A stretch of DNA of 64,000 nucleotides from Catellatospora sp. TT07R-123 (GCF_018327705.1 NZ_BNEM01000002.1:1488001-1552000), one strand, 5' to 3'; shown: positions 50,201 through 57,443, counted from the first letter of the stretch. Translations and numbers: made by a program. Notes: generated from the sequence alone by a model not told the origin.

Positions 50201-50509
50201 GAAGATCCGCTGGTACGAGTACGACGACGTGGTGCTCAGGTCGTTGCCCGAGTACATGAGCGACGCCGTGCCCGTGTGCCCCCGTTCGCTGCGGGTGCCG
50301 CTCTCCATCGCGGTGAGCGCGCAGCAGTAGCCGCCGACGTTCGCGCTGGCCTCGCTGGTGTTCGTCCAGGTCGGCTGGACGTCACCGGCCTCGAAGCCGG
50401 AGCTGAAGTCGCTCGCCGCGGCCGAGGCCGAGGTGGGGACGCCGACCGCGAATCCCACTGCCAGCGCGACGATCCCGAGCCACACCTGTTTGCGCCGGAA
50501 TCCGGACAT
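47261..50509 (-). CDS. Secreted GH92 alpha-mannosidase with F5/8-type C-terminal domain
   Basis: 1082 aa. Signal peptide 1-31 (TSASAAAS). A jelly-roll domain (about 32-215: FSSGFEAGDVQPTWTNTSEA, GYDQPLNTGTFRGYFDDIQI) precedes the GH92 N-terminal sandwich (LSDYVETRRGTNNQGAS, FPGATVPHGF). The (alpha/alpha)6 catalytic domain (about 455-930) has the family landmarks WDTSRAAWPLYTLL, EGAPWHYATPAPQD, NEPIHHMIYMYNYAG and, near residue 822, GYLGDEDNGQMSAWYVFSAL with the catalytic acids. A C-terminal F5/8 (CBM32-like) domain follows (960-1082). GH92 enzymes are Ca-dependent exo-alpha-mannosidases acting on N-glycans and fungal mannan. Divergent from a GH43 enzyme with a shared palindromic operator. Confidence 0.94.
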   Translation of the reverse strand: MSGFRRKQVWLGIVALAVGFAVGVPTSASAAASDFSSGFEAGDVQPTWTNTSEASANVGGYCCALTAMESGTRSERGHTGTASLMYSGNDLSTTSSYSYQRIFDVDVAVSPTTTLSYWVFPQSGGHLDVAVDLLFTDGTHLRDSGAVDQHGVRVHPTFQGSGSVLSFDVWNFVTSNIGANVAGKTVDQILIGYDQPLNTGTFRGYFDDIQIAANAAGRLSDYVETRRGTNNQGASYSRGNTFPGATVPHGFNFWTPFTKGNSDNWLYEWADNTVQGFGVSHEPSPWIGDYAQLQVMPMTGAVKSTPAARQSTYSHANEVAKAHYYKTQLDTYGITAELAPTDHAGVMRFTFPSAAESMILFDTIDSGTGALNVDTANRVISGDITHRGQKMYVYATVDKAIASSGVITGQGVTSWIRFATGAGEKVTLRMATSFMSVAQAQSNLSQEVGTKSFDTVRDEAAALWDSALGAVKLEGATNDQLITFYSNLYRSYMYPNNRSELVGGVRRHFSPYDNVVHDGQMYVNNGFWDTSRAAWPLYTLLTPTKSGEMLDGFVNAYKQSGWTPRWSGPWNVGAMVGSNQDLAFADAYIKGIRNFDYNAAYASAVKNATVYTDYNPNGRNGIEVSTFKGYVPTDVRSEAASWTLEDAVNDFGISQLGQALGKTEDAAYFRNRALDYANLWSPSVGFFRGRQTSGAWRTTDANFKPNEWGCDFTEGAPWHYATPAPQDPQGMANLYGGRAQLSAKIDAVFAAPRDYLVGCYGGVIHEMREAYDANLGQYAHANEPIHHMIYMYNYAGTPSKTQNRVRQVLTQLYGPGTATGNGYLGDEDNGQMSAWYVFSALGFYPARMASTDYTIGAPLHPKATITLENGSTFTVNAPGVSDTNRYIQSATLNGVAYTKNYITHADLLAGGTLSFVMGPNPSSWGTGAGDIPASITTGTGAPVRMPDRATGGTITVSGENGTGEGRNQLVDDTSLTKWLTFANTATLTYQFSGSSSVAVKQYTLTSANDLPGRDPKNWTLQGSNDGVTWTTVDTRTNIDFADRRQTRAFVVASPTAYQRYRIQITANHGAAETQLAEWELIG

Positions 50510-50591
50510 GGTTCACCTGCCCGATCATGAAGAAGTCCGTGAACGCGAGTGATCTTGCACCCGCGTGATGCTGCATCGAGATTGAACGTTA

Positions 50592-50607
50592 TTGACATCG
50601 ATGTCAA
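50592..50607. promoter_or_regulatory. Shared palindromic operator of the GH92/GH43 pair
   Basis: TTGACATCGATGTCAA, a perfect 16-bp palindrome of the LacI-family type. It supplies a TTGACA -35 box to both directions: to the left a 17-bp spacer leads to CAATCT, to the right to AATAAC (50615-50620). A bound repressor would block both promoters. A second dyad, CCGATCT/AGATCGG (50644-50662), lies nearer the GH43 gene. Confidence 0.8.
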
Positions 50608-50717
50608 CATCTGAAATAACTCCAAAACGGACCGGCGTTCGATCCGATCTCGATCAGATCGGGTGACGGGCCGATGACCAGCGTGTTACGTGCCCGTCCC
50701 CCGAACCCGGAGTCCAC

Positions 50718-52649
50718 ATGACCGCCCGCCCGAGAGCACTCGCCGCCAGAGCCGTCGCCGCCCTGGCCGCCTGCCTGCTCGCCACCGCACTGATCCCCGC
50801 CACCGCGGCCCAGGCCGCGCCGGACTTCAGCACCAACGAGGCCGGCAATCCCTTCGCCGACGGCTGGTACGCCGACCCGGACATCGCCGTCTACAACAAC
50901 ACCTACTGGGTCTTCCCGACCACGTCGAAGGGCTACAGCGAGCAGACCTACCTCGACGCGTTCGCCTCCACCGACCTGGTCACGTGGACGAAGTACCCGA
51001 ACGTGCTGACCAAGGCGAACGTGTCCTGGGCGTCGTACGCGATGTGGGCGCCCGCGCCCGTCGCCCGCAACGGCAAGTACTACCTGTACTTCGCCGCCAA
51101 CGACATCCAGAACAACTCCAGCCTCGGCGGCATCGGCGTGGCCGTGGCCAGCCAGCCGCAGGGCCCGTACAGCGACGCGCTCGGCCGGCCGCTGATCGGG
51201 CAGTTCTACAACGGCGCGCAGCCCATCGACCAGGACGTCTTCATCGACGACGACGGCCAGGCCTACATCTACTACGGCGGCTGGGGCCACGCCAACGTGG
51301 CCAAGCTCAACGCCGACATGACCAGCCTCGGCACGTTCAGCGACGGCAGCACGTTCAAGGAGATCACGCCGTCGGGCTACGTCGAGGGCTCCCAGATGTT
51401 CAAGCGCAACGGCAAGTACTACCTGATGTGGTCCGAGGGCGGCTGGACCGGCCCGGACTACTCCGTGTCGTACGCCATGTCGACCTCGCCGACCGGCCCG
51501 TTCACCAAACTGGACAAGGTGCTGGCGCAGGACGCGGCCGTGGCCAAGGGCTCCGGGCACAACTCCGTGGCCAACGTGCCCGGCACCGACATCTGGTACA
51601 TCTTCTACCACCGCCGCCCGCTGGCCGAGACCGACGGCAACCACCGGCAGCTCGCCTACGACCGCATGTACTTCAACGCCGACGGCACCATCCCGCGCAT
51701 CAGGATGGGCGTGAAGGACAACTTCGCCGACGGCAACGCCCTGGGCTGGAAGACCTACGGCGGCACCTGGTCGGTCAGCGGCGGCCGCTACGCCGCGGGC
51801 AGCTCGCTGGGCGGAAAGGCGCTGCTGGACACCAACTTCGGCGATTTCACCTACGACGCCGACGTGACGGTGACCTCGGGCAGCGGCGACGCGGGCCTGC
51901 TGTTCCGGACCAGCGGGGCGGCGGTCGGCACCGACAGCTACAACGGCTACTACGCGGGCATCAGCCCGGCGGGCCGGGTCGTGCTCGGACGCGCCGCCAA
52001 CAACTGGACCCAGCTCGCGACCACCGCGCTGACCGTCGCCGTCGGCACCAGCTACCACCTGCGGGTCACGGCCGTGGGCACCTCCATCAAGGTGTACGTC
52101 GACGACATGGCCACCCCGAAGATCAGCACCACCGACGCGACCTACGCCTCCGGCGGTGACGGCGTACGCGTCTTCAACGCCGCCGCCGCGTTCGACAACG
52201 TCTCGGTCGGCCCGGCCGTCGGCGCCGGGGTCAACCTCGCGCTCAACCGCCCCGCCACCGGCACCGCCGCGTGCGCGGCGTCGGAGGGGCCGGAGAAGGC
52301 CGTCAACGGCACCGTGAACGGCGGCAACTCCGACAAGTTCTGCTCGAGCGCGGCCGGGGCGTGGCTGCGCGTCGACCTGGGCAGCAACCAGACGATCAGC
52401 CGGTTCGAGGTCGCGCACGCGCAGGCGGGCGGGGAGTCGGCGTCACTGAACACGAAGGCGTACACCATCTCGGTCTCCACCGACGGCACCACCTGGACCC
52501 AGGTCGTGAACGTCACCGCCAACACCGCCGCGACCACGGTCCACCCCGTCACCGGCGTCGCAGCCCGCTACCTCCGCCTGACCGTCGGCACCGCCACCCA
52601 GACCACCGACACCGCCACCCGCATCTACGAGTTCCGCGCTTTCGGGTGA
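50718..52649 (+). CDS. Secreted GH43 glycosidase with two accessory domains
   Basis: 643 aa. Signal peptide 1-34. GH43 five-bladed propeller (about 40-340): catalytic base Asp53 (GWYADPDIAVYN), pKa modulator Asp171 (AQPIDQDVFIDDDG) and acid Glu223 (GYVEGSQMFKRNGKYYL). A concanavalin-like domain follows (345-500, FADGNALGWKTYGGTWSVSG), then an F5/8-type CBM32-like domain (505-643, NLALNRPATGTAACAASEGP). Members remove arabinose, xylose or galactose side chains from plant polysaccharides. The 3' end abuts a 64-bp palindromic element by 3 bp. Shares an operator with the divergent GH92 gene. Confidence 0.93.
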   Translation: MTARPRALAARAVAALAACLLATALIPATAAQAAPDFSTNEAGNPFADGWYADPDIAVYNNTYWVFPTTSKGYSEQTYLDAFASTDLVTWTKYPNVLTKANVSWASYAMWAPAPVARNGKYYLYFAANDIQNNSSLGGIGVAVASQPQGPYSDALGRPLIGQFYNGAQPIDQDVFIDDDGQAYIYYGGWGHANVAKLNADMTSLGTFSDGSTFKEITPSGYVEGSQMFKRNGKYYLMWSEGGWTGPDYSVSYAMSTSPTGPFTKLDKVLAQDAAVAKGSGHNSVANVPGTDIWYIFYHRRPLAETDGNHRQLAYDRMYFNADGTIPRIRMGVKDNFADGNALGWKTYGGTWSVSGGRYAAGSSLGGKALLDTNFGDFTYDADVTVTSGSGDAGLLFRTSGAAVGTDSYNGYYAGISPAGRVVLGRAANNWTQLATTALTVAVGTSYHLRVTAVGTSIKVYVDDMATPKISTTDATYASGGDGVRVFNAAAAFDNVSVGPAVGAGVNLALNRPATGTAACAASEGPEKAVNGTVNGGNSDKFCSSAAGAWLRVDLGSNQTISRFEVAHAQAGGESASLNTKAYTISVSTDGTTWTQVVNVTANTAATTVHPVTGVAARYLRLTVGTATQTTDTATRIYEFRAFG

Positions 52650-52652
52650 GCG

Positions 52653-52716
52653 CAGCAGTTTCGGGGAAAGTGCTGGAATCTTGACGCGCTTTCGTGCACT
52701 TTCCCCGAAACTGCAC
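52653..52716. repeat. 64-bp palindromic element, copy C
   Basis: Arms 52653-52673 and 52696-52716; 22-nt centre TGGAATCTTGACGCGCTTTC plus GT. It starts 3 bp after the GH43 stop and lies between convergent genes, so it can act as a bidirectional terminator. Confidence 0.9.
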
Positions 52717-52730
52717 GATGACCGCAGGGG

Positions 52731-53204
52731 TCAGGAGGTGGTCGTGGCGACGACCGGGCCCAGGCGGAGTACGCCGTCGTCGAGGGGGGTGCAGCGGACG
52801 CCGCCGCGGCCGCGCAGTGCCCGCCAGGCGCCGGGGCCGATGACCGCGTCCATCCAGGCGCACGGCTTGGCGGCGCGGTTCACCCGCAGCCGCACCGGGC
52901 CGTCGCCGGAGTCCAGCGACAGCACCGAACCGACCAGGCTGTCCACGTCGATGCCCGCGACCAGGATGTTGCGGCGCACCTGCGCCAGCCCTGCACCGGG
53001 CGGCAACGACTCCTGCGCGATCACGGTGATGCTCGCGTCGCGGTGCGCCTGCCTGCCGAAATAGCGGTCGCCGACGATGCCGAGGCCCGCCCGGATCCGG
53101 ATCTGGCGGACCAGCTCGCCCGGCGGGGCCGGTTCGGGCCCGTCGGCCGGGCGGCCCTGGTAGCGGCGTACCGGCGAGGCCAGCAGTTCGACGATCTCCG
53201 GCAC
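52731..53204 (-). CDS. MOSC-domain protein
   Basis: 157 aa. The MOSC beta barrel is complete: YQGRPAD-linker, GLGIVGDRYFGRQAHRDASI, TVIAQESLPPG, QVRRNILVAGIDVDSLVGSV and the conserved Cys115 in NRAAKPCAWMDAV. Family members carry sulfur or handle molybdenum cofactor and can reduce N-hydroxylated compounds. Stand-alone MOSC proteins of this size are common in actinobacteria. Cytosolic. Confidence 0.92.
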   Translation of the reverse strand: MPEIVELLASPVRRYQGRPADGPEPAPPGELVRQIRIRAGLGIVGDRYFGRQAHRDASITVIAQESLPPGAGLAQVRRNILVAGIDVDSLVGSVLSLDSGDGPVRLRVNRAAKPCAWMDAVIGPGAWRALRGRGGVRCTPLDDGVLRLGPVVATTTS

Positions 53205-53333
53205 CCCTTGATTCTAATTCCGGACGTGGACCGGCCCGTCCCGCCCGGACGGCCCGTGGTGCGAAGTGACCAACGTCAGTAGATTGTCGCTGGACTTCCT
53301 GTCCCTGCTGGACTTCGGCGGCATGGAGGAGCG

Positions 53334-53759
53334 GTGGCGAGATCCGCTGAGGCGGCGCGGCGCGATCTGCCGATCTACTCCGGCACGGTCGCCGGGGTGC
53401 TGCTGGCCTGTCCGGCGTTCCTGTGGCTGGACTCGCCCGACGCCGTGTGCGCCGCGATCGGCCCCACCTGGGCCATGGCGGTGATGTTCGCCGGATTCGC
53501 CGCCGCGGTGGCGGCGTTGCCGGTCGGCATCGTGCTGATGGTGGCCCAACGCCACGCACGCTGGCTGTTCGCGCCGCTGGCGCTGCTGGCCGTGGCGGTC
53601 GAGGCGGTCGCCGCGGCGCAGCTGCTCGGCGACGTGGACTGCGTGGCGGGCCACGCGCCCATCAGCTGGGTCATGGGCCTGTTCGCGATGCTCGGCGGGT
53701 TCGGGCTGTGCGGCCTGGCGTACGCCGTGATCCGGACCGACCCGCCGCCTCAGCCCTGA
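53334..53759 (+). CDS. Small membrane protein, uncharacterised
   Basis: 141 aa from a GTG at 53334 with GAGGAG upstream. Four hydrophobic helices (about 17-33, 47-70, 78-100 and 110-132). Four Cys near the membrane faces (LLACPAF, DAVCAAI, DVDCVAG, FGLCGLA). No motif that I recognise. The overall size and Cys spacing are similar to small actinobacterial membrane proteins of unknown role. Confidence 0.7.
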   Translation: MARSAEAARRDLPIYSGTVAGVLLACPAFLWLDSPDAVCAAIGPTWAMAVMFAGFAAAVAALPVGIVLMVAQRHARWLFAPLALLAVAVEAVAAAQLLGDVDCVAGHAPISWVMGLFAMLGGFGLCGLAYAVIRTDPPPQP

Positions 53760-53803
53760 GCTCGCCAGACGCCCGGCCGTGGCGCGCGACTATGGTGATC
53801 TCC

Positions 53804-54337
53804 ATGGACAGCTCGGACGCCGGGGACGGCACCGCCCGCACCACCCGCACCGCCGACACGCTGGCACAGGCCCTGGCGGCGCTCGGCGTGCCGGTGGCCG
53901 GACAGCCCTCGGACGGCGACGTCCCGGCCCTGCTCGGCGTGCTGACCGCCGTGGTGGAGGCCGCCGTGCACGACCACCTCAACGAGGTGCGCGACCTTGA
54001 GCAGTTCACCGCGGCCTACGACCGTCAGACCGCCGGGCATCCGGTCTCGGCGGTCCAGCTCATCGCCCAGCGGCTGGGCGTCGCCTCCGACCAGCTGCGC
54101 CGGCCGTCGACGGCGGGGGGACAGGTGGTGTCCACGATCGCGGGCGCCGCCGACGCCGCCCAGTCCGCCCACGCGCTGCTCAGCTACCAGACCTTCCGCC
54201 AGTACGCCGACGCCGTCCGCGTCCCCGAGCAGACGCTCACCGAGACGCTGCGCATCGCCGACGAGTCCAGCACCCAGTCCCGCGCCCACCTCGACGCCGT
54301 CCTCGCCACCGCCCGCACCCAGGGCCTCCTCCCCTGA
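53804..54337 (+). CDS. Uncharacterised helical protein
   Basis: 177 aa from the ATG at 53804; the ATG at 53792 is an alternative. Soluble, Ala-rich and mostly helical: TADTLAQALAALGVPVAGQP, VPALLGVLTAVVEAAVHDHL, TIAGAADAAQSAHALLSYQT, TETLRIADESSTQSRAHLDA. No Cys, no signal peptide. No family assigned. It follows the small membrane protein by 44 bp on the same strand and has a 61-bp palindrome downstream. Confidence 0.65.
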   Translation: MDSSDAGDGTARTTRTADTLAQALAALGVPVAGQPSDGDVPALLGVLTAVVEAAVHDHLNEVRDLEQFTAAYDRQTAGHPVSAVQLIAQRLGVASDQLRRPSTAGGQVVSTIAGAADAAQSAHALLSYQTFRQYADAVRVPEQTLTETLRIADESSTQSRAHLDAVLATARTQGLLP

Positions 54338-54409
54338 CCCCACCCTCCCCGCGCCTTCCGGGCCGCCCCGGCCCACGCTTTCGGACCGCAGGGCGCGATC
54401 TCTCGTGAA

Positions 54410-54470
54410 GATCGCTGTCTTCGGTCAGATAGTCGCCAGATAGTGCGCAAGATGACCGCAAACAGCGATC
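54410..54470. repeat. 61-bp palindromic element, copy 4
   Basis: Arms GATCGCTGTCTTCGGTC (54410-54426) and GACCGCAAACAGCGATC (54454-54470) with a 27-nt centre. Pairing extends outward by GTGAA/TTCAC to 54405-54475. It lies 73 bp after a stop codon. Confidence 0.85.
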
Positions 54471-54591
54471 TTCACCCGCACCACCTACCGTCCCAACCCA
54501 CTCCCACCTGCGGCTACGCGTGTCGCGCCGCTCGGTGTCAGCCCGCGGGACCCGGCTCGGCAGGGCCGCCGGGTGTGAGAGCATCGAGCGC

Positions 54592-55359
54592 GTGACGACA
54601 CCGCGCCTCGGTCCGGTCCGCCGCGTCGCCGTACTGGCCGACGTACACGGAAACGTCCCCGCGCTGATGGCGGTGCTCGACGACGTGCGGGCCACCGGCG
54701 CCGACCTGATCGTGTTCCCCGGCGACCTCACCTGGGGTCCGGAGCCGCAGACCACGTTCGACCTGATCCAGGACCTGGGGCGCCGGGCGGTGTGCGTACG
54801 CGGCAACGCCGACCGCGCCGTGGTGGAGCTGGCCCGGGGCGAGCGTGAGCACACGAAGCCGCGCGACCCGTGGATGCCCGCCCAGCACTCCGCCGAGGCG
54901 GTCGAGTTCCTGGCCGCGCTGCCGCTGAACGTGGTGGTGGAGATCGAGGGCCTGGGCGCGGTCCGCTTCTGCCACGGCTCGCCGCGCGACGACACCGAGT
55001 GCGTCACCCCGCAGACCAGCGAGGAGCGGTTCACCGAGCTGTCGGCGGGCGTGGACGAGCAGGTCATCGTCACCGGCCACACCCACCTCCAGTTCGACCG
55101 GCAGGTGGCCGGGCGCCGCAGCGTGAACCCCGGCAGCGTCGGCCTGCCGTACCACCTGGGCATGCCGGGCACGGCCTACTGGGCGCTGCTCGGGCCGGAC
55201 GTGCAGCTGCGCGAGACCCGCTACGACGTGCAGGAGGCGGTCGACCGGTGCCGGATGACCGGCGACCCGAGCGGCGACACGATCGTCGCCCACCTGCTCA
55301 CTCCCCCGACCCCGGACGAGATCATCGCCGACGCCGAGAGCCGCGTCTTCGCCGACTGA
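54592..55359 (+). CDS. Calcineurin-like metallophosphoesterase
   Basis: 255 aa from the GTG at 54592 (the upstream ATG at 54520 would add unsupported residues). The five phosphoesterase blocks are intact: VAVLADVHGN (Asp17, His19), VFPGDLTWGP (Asp45), VCVRGNADRA (Asn72), RFCHGSPRD and VTGHTHLQFD, then NPGSVGLPYH. It belongs to the YfcE/MJ0936-like group of binuclear-metal phosphodiesterases. The substrate is unknown; cytosolic. A 65-bp palindrome follows the stop by 26 bp. Confidence 0.92.
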   Translation: MTTPRLGPVRRVAVLADVHGNVPALMAVLDDVRATGADLIVFPGDLTWGPEPQTTFDLIQDLGRRAVCVRGNADRAVVELARGEREHTKPRDPWMPAQHSAEAVEFLAALPLNVVVEIEGLGAVRFCHGSPRDDTECVTPQTSEERFTELSAGVDEQVIVTGHTHLQFDRQVAGRRSVNPGSVGLPYHLGMPGTAYWALLGPDVQLRETRYDVQEAVDRCRMTGDPSGDTIVAHLLTPPTPDEIIADAESRVFAD

Positions 55360-55385
55360 CAGCGGCCCGGGAGCACCCGTTTTTC

Positions 55386-55450
55386 ATCGACGCTGGCCTA
55401 TCTAGAGGACGAATCGGGAAAAACCGTCCTCTAGATAGGCCAGCGTCGAT
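55386..55450. repeat. 65-bp palindromic element, copy 2
   Basis: Perfect 25-nt arms (55386-55410 and 55426-55450, outer end ATCGACGCTGGCCTATCTAG) with a 15-nt centre. Preceded by a T-run (CCGTTTTTC), as in copy 1. It lies between convergent genes. Confidence 0.92.
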
Positions 55451-55469
55451 CACAAGCCCCCTTCGCCGG

Positions 55470-56351
55470 TCAGGCGGGGACGGGTTCGCGGCCGTGTACC
55501 CAGTCGGGTAGCGGGGTGTCGGGGGCGGCGGTGTGGGTGGCGACGGTCTCGCCGGTGGCCTCGTCGACCAGGGCCAGGCGCACCGACGCGGGTTCGTAGC
55601 GCAGGCGGGGCACCGCGAACACCGCCGAGACGCCGCGCTCACCGTGCCGGCCGGTGAACAGCAGCAACCGCCAGTCCCCCTCGTCCCAGTGCTCGCGCAG
55701 GTCCGAGGTGAGCAGCGCGGCGGTGTCGCGCCATACCGGGCTGCGGTGCAGCTGCTCGACGGTCGAGGCGAGCGGGATGTCGAAGCCGCCGGTGGGCAGC
55801 GGGTGGGTGAGGCGTACCCGCAGCTGGCGCAGGTGGTCGAGCCAGTGCCGGTCGAGTTCGGCCGACAGCGCGAGCACCGCGGCGGCCTCGGCGACCAGGA
55901 CGGCGGCGGCCGGGCCCGGGTTGTCCGCGAGTGCCCCGATCCAGCCGGTGGTGGCGGTCGCCGCCAGCACGCCGGCCGCGATGAGCAGCCCGGCGCGGGC
56001 GAAGGCGCGCCACCTGACGGGCGTACGGGCCGCCGACAGGCACCCGCACGACGACTCCGGCGCGGCCACCTTGGCGTAGCCGAGGTAGCCGGCGAACCCG
56101 GCGGTCAGGGCGACGGCGGCGTACCCGGACAGCGGGCGGGCGGCCGGGACCAGCAGCGCCACCGCGACGGCGGCCTCGACGGCGCCCAGGGCCCGGAACG
56201 CGGGCACGACCCGGGTCTCGCCGAGCAGCTTGGCCAGGGCGGTGCGGCGGGCGGTGGCCTCGGCCTGCGGGTGGGCCAGCTTGAGCCGGGCCGACCACAG
56301 CAGCACGGCCGCGAGCAGCAGCGGCTGCACCGCGGAGATCCACGAGAGCAT
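55470..56351 (-). CDS. MauE/DoxX-like redox-associated membrane protein
   Basis: 293 aa from the ATG at 56351 (GGAGGAG upstream). It has four to five membrane helices (about 4-22, 48-75, 85-105, 125-150 and 157-180). The first part follows the MauE pattern: helix, LLWSARLKLAHPQ, RVVPAFRALGAVEAAVAVAL, then APESSCGCLSA with the C-G-C motif at the membrane face that in MauE/DoxX proteins carries thiol redox chemistry. The C-terminal third is hydrophilic and probably cytosolic. MauE is needed for disulfide-rich methylamine dehydrogenase folding (established). Here it is the last gene of an operon with a 15-Cys protein, so a disulfide-forming role is inferred. Confidence 0.85.
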   Translation of the reverse strand: MLSWISAVQPLLLAAVLLWSARLKLAHPQAEATARRTALAKLLGETRVVPAFRALGAVEAAVAVALLVPAARPLSGYAAVALTAGFAGYLGYAKVAAPESSCGCLSAARTPVRWRAFARAGLLIAAGVLAATATTGWIGALADNPGPAAAVLVAEAAAVLALSAELDRHWLDHLRQLRVRLTHPLPTGGFDIPLASTVEQLHRSPVWRDTAALLTSDLREHWDEGDWRLLLFTGRHGERGVSAVFAVPRLRYEPASVRLALVDEATGETVATHTAAPDTPLPDWVHGREPVPA

Positions 56352-56406
56352 GACTCCTCCTCGGGGGGGTGGGGGCGGGCGCCGTACGGGCACCCGCCCC
56401 GGGCGG

Positions 56407-57018
56407 TCAGTGGCCGTGCGTGCTCGCGTACACGGTGGCGATGTGGATCTCGTTGGTGTCGGGGATCCAGGCGCCGATGACCTGGACGTGCCGGCCCACC
56501 TTGAGCATCGACATGTCGGCCACGGCGGGGGTGGCGTTGTAGCTGACGGCGGAGCGGCCGGGCACCACGTGCCCGACGATGCGCTTGCCCTTGTGGTCCA
56601 GGTGGACCTGGTTCTTGCCGATGGCCGCGATGTGGGCCTGGAGGTTGACGATGTTGATCCAGACCGCGTCGGCGGCCAGGGTGCCGTCCTCCAGGCGCAG
56701 GCCCCGGGCGTAGAGGCCGTCGCCGACGGCGGCGGCGTCGATGCCGGTGGGGTGCAGCTTCCAGACGCTGGTGGCGTTGGTGATCCGGATGCGGTACAGC
56801 GCCGTGTCGGAGCCGGTGACGTACAGCATCCCGGCGGCGATGCCGGTGATGCGGCCCTCGGCGAAGTTCGGGTCGGGGGCGCCCGCGTCGATGGTCTGCG
56901 GGGCGGCGAACGCCGCTTCGGGGGCGAGCGAGCCGAGCGCGGTCGCGGCGACGAGGCTGGCTCCGCCGACGACCGCGGAGGTGAGCAGGCGGCGGCGGGC
57001 CAGGGTGTTGTCGGTCAT
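56407..57018 (-). CDS. Tat-exported OB-fold-like (DUF5666-like) protein
   Basis: 203 aa. The N-terminus DNTLARRRLLTSAVVGGASL is a twin-arginine signal (R-R-R-L-L), cleaved near FAAPQT. The mature part has two similar beta-barrel-like units: GRITGIAAGMLYVTGSDTAL, YRIRITNATSVWKLHPTGID and LRLEDGTLAADAVWINIVNL, then IGKNQVHLDHKGKRIVGHV and VGRHVQVIGAWIPDTNEIHI, a DUF5666-like pattern. No Cys at all. It lies 14 bp after the Cys-rich gene and 55 bp before the MauE-like gene. Inference: it carries the signal-less neighbour through Tat as a folded complex. Confidence 0.8.
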   Translation of the reverse strand: MTDNTLARRRLLTSAVVGGASLVAATALGSLAPEAAFAAPQTIDAGAPDPNFAEGRITGIAAGMLYVTGSDTALYRIRITNATSVWKLHPTGIDAAAVGDGLYARGLRLEDGTLAADAVWINIVNLQAHIAAIGKNQVHLDHKGKRIVGHVVPGRSAVSYNATPAVADMSMLKVGRHVQVIGAWIPDTNEIHIATVYASTHGH

Positions 57019-57032
57019 GTCAGTGGCTCCCG

Positions 57033-57443
57033 TCAGGCCGTGATCGTGCAGGGCTGCAGGCCGGCCGAGAGGCTCGCGATGAGGCTGTACGCGGCCGGGG
57101 TCAGGTCGATGACCCGGTTGGTGCCGCAGACGCCGCCGCAGCAGGCGCGCTCGCCGCAGAACAGGTCGGTCTGCGGGCCGCAGTCGGCGATCGAGGTGGT
57201 GACGGACTTGCCGTTGCACCGGTTGGTGGTGGTGTGCTGGAAGCCGCAGCCGCGCCGGGCCATGCCGCTGATGCCGCAGCTGTCGGGGCGGGTGATGGCG
57301 TAGCACGCGTCCGAGGTGTTCGGCCACGCGTGCTGGCGGTTGCCGGAGTTGCAGGTGCCGCAGGCGCCGTGTCCGGCGGTGCCGCACGGCCCCCATGAAC
57401 TGCCGCAGCAGAACCAGGACATCTCCCCAGTGAGAGCTGCCAT
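57033..57443 (-). CDS. Cysteine-rich double-psi-barrel-like protein without signal peptide
   Basis: 136 aa from the ATG at 57443, after a strong AAGGAGG site. It has 15 Cys (residues 12, 13, 20, 28, 31, 47, 56, 66, 76, 88, 96, 101, 102, 106, 132) and three Trp. The C-terminal third reads SIADCGPQTDLFCGERACCG then CGTNRVIDLTPAAYSLIASL, close to the ending of RlpA/expansin-type double-psi barrels (V-x-D-x-G-P ... R-V-I-D-L-T-P-A-A). No signal peptide is seen, although such proteins act outside the cell. Heads the operon with the Tat protein and the MauE-like protein. Possible roles are wall binding or loosening; unproven. Confidence 0.8.
   Translation of the reverse strand: MAALTGEMSWFCCGSSWGPCGTAGHGACGTCNSGNRQHAWPNTSDACYAITRPDSCGISGMARRGCGFQHTTTNRCNGKSVTTSIADCGPQTDLFCGERACCGGVCGTNRVIDLTPAAYSLIASLSAGLQPCTITA

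Noticed and set aside
47183-50530. 1115-aa frame opposite the GH92 gene
   Set aside because: Shadow of the GH92 gene, with no motif and Val/Gly/Arg bias.
57033-57443. Methylamine dehydrogenase light chain (suggested by MauE and many Cys)
   Set aside because: The Cys spacing and C-terminal R-V-I-D-L-T-P-A-A motif fit a double-psi barrel; no heavy-chain, MauG or amicyanin gene is present.
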